Shown piece after piece: positions 61,613 to 64,000 of a stretch of 64,000 nt of DNA. Source of the stretch: Rhynchopus sp. YZ270_cl-10 (taxonomy: Eukaryota > Euglenozoa > Diplonemea > Diplonemida > Diplonemidae). Under the pieces are notes generated by a model. That model had not been told where the DNA came from. It searched no databases and was given only the letters and a program-made list of their open reading frames with translations. The stretch covers positions 1-64,000 of the forward strand of contig OZ037923.1 in NCBI GenBank assembly GCA_964035575.1, written 5' to 3'. Both the position numbers and the translations under genes were made by a program. Within the stretch, counting starts at the first letter, position 1; every line of letters starts with the position of its first letter.

Positions 61613-62057
61613 CAAAAGGAAATGGAAACGAAAGGTTTAAAAAAAAAAGGAGAGAAGAGAAGAGGGAGAGAGAGAGGAACTGAGTGAAGTAGGTGATACA
61701 ACCTCGTGTTCGAAGCGTGTTTTTTGTGTCTAAAAAAAAATCGCGTTTTTTTGAAACGCAAAGAAAAATTCTAATTGGGGGATGGGGGATTGGGGGGTTG
61801 GGGGGGAAGGGTGGTTTCAATAGAAAATAAGACAATAAATCGCTAAACGAAGCAAAAAAGAAAAAAGCCAACTTTGTCGTGTTGTGTTTCCTGGAGAGGG
61901 TGGAGTGGAGTGGAGTTTTGTGGGGTGGTTTTGGGAAGTGAACATCACAAAGTAGTGCAAAAAAGACCCCCATTTTTTGGATTCTGTTTTTGGCTTCTTT
62001 TTTTTTTGGTCGGAAAAGGGGGGAGAGACGAAATTCGTTTCGAAGAGATAAAAAAAG
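61613..62057. other. Spacer upstream of the SET gene
   Basis: Pyrimidine-rich on the gene strand next to the start; A and G runs beyond. No gene. Confidence 0.45.
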
Positions 62058-62255
62058 AGTTGATGCAGACACCTCCCCGACTGACGCATTTTTACGATGC
62101 CAGCCATATGGAGGAAAGCACACAAAAAATACAACACAATCCGAGAACAGTGCCCCGAACGAACGACAGGGTATAAAAAAAACAAAATAGGAGGAGAAAT
62201 AAAAAGAGAAGTTGAAAACCGCCACACCGTTCAGTCGGCGGGAGCTCAAGGGCAC
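62058..62255. repeat. Two repeat E copies
   Basis: 62,058-62,118: GTTGATGCAGACACCTCCCC, GACTGACGCATT, GATGCCAGCC...GGAGGAAAGCACA. 62,209-62,255: GTTGAAAACCGCCACACCGT, TCAGTCGGCGGGAG, with CCG/CGG arms. Confidence 0.6.
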
Positions 62256-62463
62256 TTTGGTTCCCAGGAGGGTTATCGATACCCCTAGAGAGCACTTCAT
62301 TGGAAAAAAAATAGAAAAAACAAAAAAAAAAACTAAAAACGGGTAGGTAAGATACCCCAGCCTCCCCACTTTGAGTCAATCTAATATAAACAGCACTGTC
62401 GGGAACGTTCCATCATCTGATTGACCAAAGGGTTATAGGCAGGTTACGTTTACCCAAAAGAAA

Positions 62464-62527
62464 GTTGACTTAAAATACAACAGCACTATACGCATGGTAT
62501 CATGACCGGTGCACCGCGGGTGGACCG
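62464..62527. repeat. Repeat B copy, diverged
   Basis: GTTGACTTAAAATACAACAG, GCACTATACGCATGGTATC, GCGGGTGGACCG. Only the ends are well conserved. Confidence 0.55.
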
Positions 62528-62728
62528 AAAAAGGCTTTGATCCAAAAAAAAACTCATGAAAAAAGAGAAAGGGAAAGAGGAAAAAAAAAAATGAGCGTGA
62601 ATAAAAAAAAACGGTATTCCTGCCAGAAGCTTACTACTGGAAATTTTTATTTTTTCATTTTTTTTTTTTTCTCGCGTAAGACAAGATAGTGTTTTTTGGT
62701 TTAGAGAAGACTTGACACAAAAAAAGGA

Positions 62729-62760
62729 CATAAGATGAACCCGAAGCCTGGGTCACCTTT
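62729..62760. repeat. Repeat A, truncated
   Basis: CATAAGATGAACCCGAAGCC, then directly GGGTCACCTTTG. The loop and 3' arm are lost. Confidence 0.55.
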
Positions 62761-63018
62761 GCATAGCTAAGCTAGTTGCGGAGTCTCCTTTGTGTCAGTA
62801 CGCAATAAGACACCATAACAACTACCAAGTCAGCGAAAAAAAAAAAAAGAAAAAAAAAAAAGACTGTCCTGGAAAAACGGCGGTTTCCGAAAAACTCGAT
62901 AAACCGCTGTGCAGGCTTCAATAGGCGAGGACGTCAAAGAAAAGAAAAAGAAGGTTTGCTAAAAACGTCTGTGAACAGTCACTGAACCACCGGGAAATAA
63001 AAGAAGGAAAAAAAAACT

Positions 63019-63050
63019 TTGTAAGATGAATGTGCCTCTCGTGCACATCT
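63019..63050. repeat. Repeat A hairpin, perfect six-base-pair stem
   Basis: GTAAGATGA followed by ATGTGC-CTCTCGT-GCACAT (63,030-63,048). The shared AAGATGA lead links the GTGC-type and TAAG-type subfamilies. Confidence 0.8.
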
Positions 63051-63429
63051 AAAAAGAAAAAGGCCTTTTTGTTCACTATGAAAAGGTACTTCAGGCAAAA
63101 AGTACTTTTCCGTGTTTGTTGTTGATCTGATTGATCTTCGGCCGTTTTTTTTTTTTTGTGAGAAGGCGAGAGAGTGCCGAAATTTGCGAAATCTGTGAAA
63201 CTTAGCAAAAAATTTGGATACCCTCACTCACCTTAAAAACTTGTCATTTGACTTGAAGCCTCATCGGGCTACATATTAGCACAAGAGGGGTCTTAGAGAG
63301 CAAGAAAAAAGAAAAAAAAATGGTGTGGCCGACGACCCCAAAAATAGCAGAAAACAGCAGAAAGTAGCACAAAATAGCACCTCCCTTCAGCCACACCAAA
63401 AAAAGGAGGGAAAAACACAGAGAATTTGG

Positions 63430-63840
63430 AAAGTGCAAACGACTCACCGATCATCGGCGGGCGAAGCACTTCAAAAAAAACAAAAAAAAAAACAAAAAGT
63501 TTGAGCTGAGTCGCCACCAAGGTTCAATGTAGTTGAGCAACATAAAACTGTTGCAAATAAAAAAAGGGATTTGTGAACAAAAACTAAAAAAAAGAGAAAA
63601 AAAAAACGAAAAAATGCCAAATATTACACCCCTCTGAGGCTCTCTGCTAACAGATTTTATTTAAAATCCAAACAGAATAGGGTGAAAGGGCACGAGCACC
63701 AAAACCCCGTTGTTGAGGCGTGCTCTGAGCATATAAAAAAGAGAGAAGTTGAAAGTGCAAAATGTTCATGCAGGCACTGATTAAAAAAAAAACAAAAGAA
63801 AATTTGCAAAGATGAAAATGTGCCTCTTTTGTGCACACCA
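63430..63840. repeat. Repeat E copies and a repeat A variant
   Basis: 63,430-63,468: AAAGTGCAAACGACTCACCGATCATCGGCGGGCG (in parts), with CCGA-TCA-TCGG arms. 63,746-63,785: GAAGTTGAAAGTGCAAAATG, TTCATGCAGGCACTGA. 63,808-63,840: AAGATGAAAATGTGCCTCTT, TTGTGCACACC. The remaining sequence to 64,000 is A-rich with no gene. Confidence 0.6.
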
Positions 63841-64000
63841 TCTCAAAAGAGTAATGTTGATAAGATGCTAAATCTCGGTTTTCTTGTCTTCCTAAAAAAA
63901 AAAACAACAAAAAAACCCCCTTGTCGCAACATTTTTCAAAGGGAAAAGGTACGATGAAGACAACCGGGATTATTTTTGTTCTTCAGATTATTTTTTTTTT

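Overview
The window is nuclear DNA from a unicellular eukaryote that uses the standard code; TAA, TAG and TGA all occur as stops of spliced genes. Evidence for a eukaryote: spliceosomal introns (donors GTATGY, sometimes GTGTGT), an SR-protein kinase, bromodomain, SET, F-box and UBA proteins, and a large endonuclease-bearing LINE. I cannot name the species. Genes are GC-rich and compact. The spaces between them are AT-rich, full of A and T runs, and carry many short dispersed repeats.

Layout: 1-10,661 is a LINE on the + strand, with a long CAG/CAA-type tandem repeat at its 5' side and one 9.3-kb frame encoding two OTU-like protease domains, zinc fingers, a reverse transcriptase and a restriction-like endonuclease. 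10,662-15,449 holds a 13-bp minisatellite, a decayed paralogue of the next gene, scrambled fragments of that same gene, and a 192-bp direct repeat. 15,450-25,802 is an intronless gene for a ~3,450-residue secreted adhesin-like protein. 27,636-37,418 holds a ubiquitin-like/leucine-rich-repeat protein, a phosphodiesterase-alkaline phosphatase fusion with a membrane anchor, a four-exon UBA protein and a second, frame-disrupted ubiquitin-like/LRR copy. 37,420-42,900 has no recognisable gene but has a candidate structured RNA and several perfect inverted repeats. 42,940-61,612 holds an F-box/LRR protein, an RRM plus zinc-knuckle RNA-binding protein, a PH-like/coiled-coil protein, a five-exon SR-protein kinase, a decayed recombinase-like fragment, a bromodomain protein and a SET-domain protein. 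The rest, to 64,000, is repeat-rich spacer.

All eleven host genes and the decayed paralogue lie on the minus strand, over about 50 kb. Nearly every copy I found of the short dispersed repeats reads in one direction on the + strand. Two gene groups fit together by function: the kinase and the RRM/zinc-knuckle protein belong to RNA processing, and the bromodomain and SET proteins belong to chromatin. The large secreted protein and the phosphatase fusion are surface or secreted products. The best leads are the OTU-RT-RLE-OTU LINE, a hairpin repeat family whose stems co-vary around a fixed loop, the NPP-ALP fusion, and the one-way arrangement of genes and repeats.
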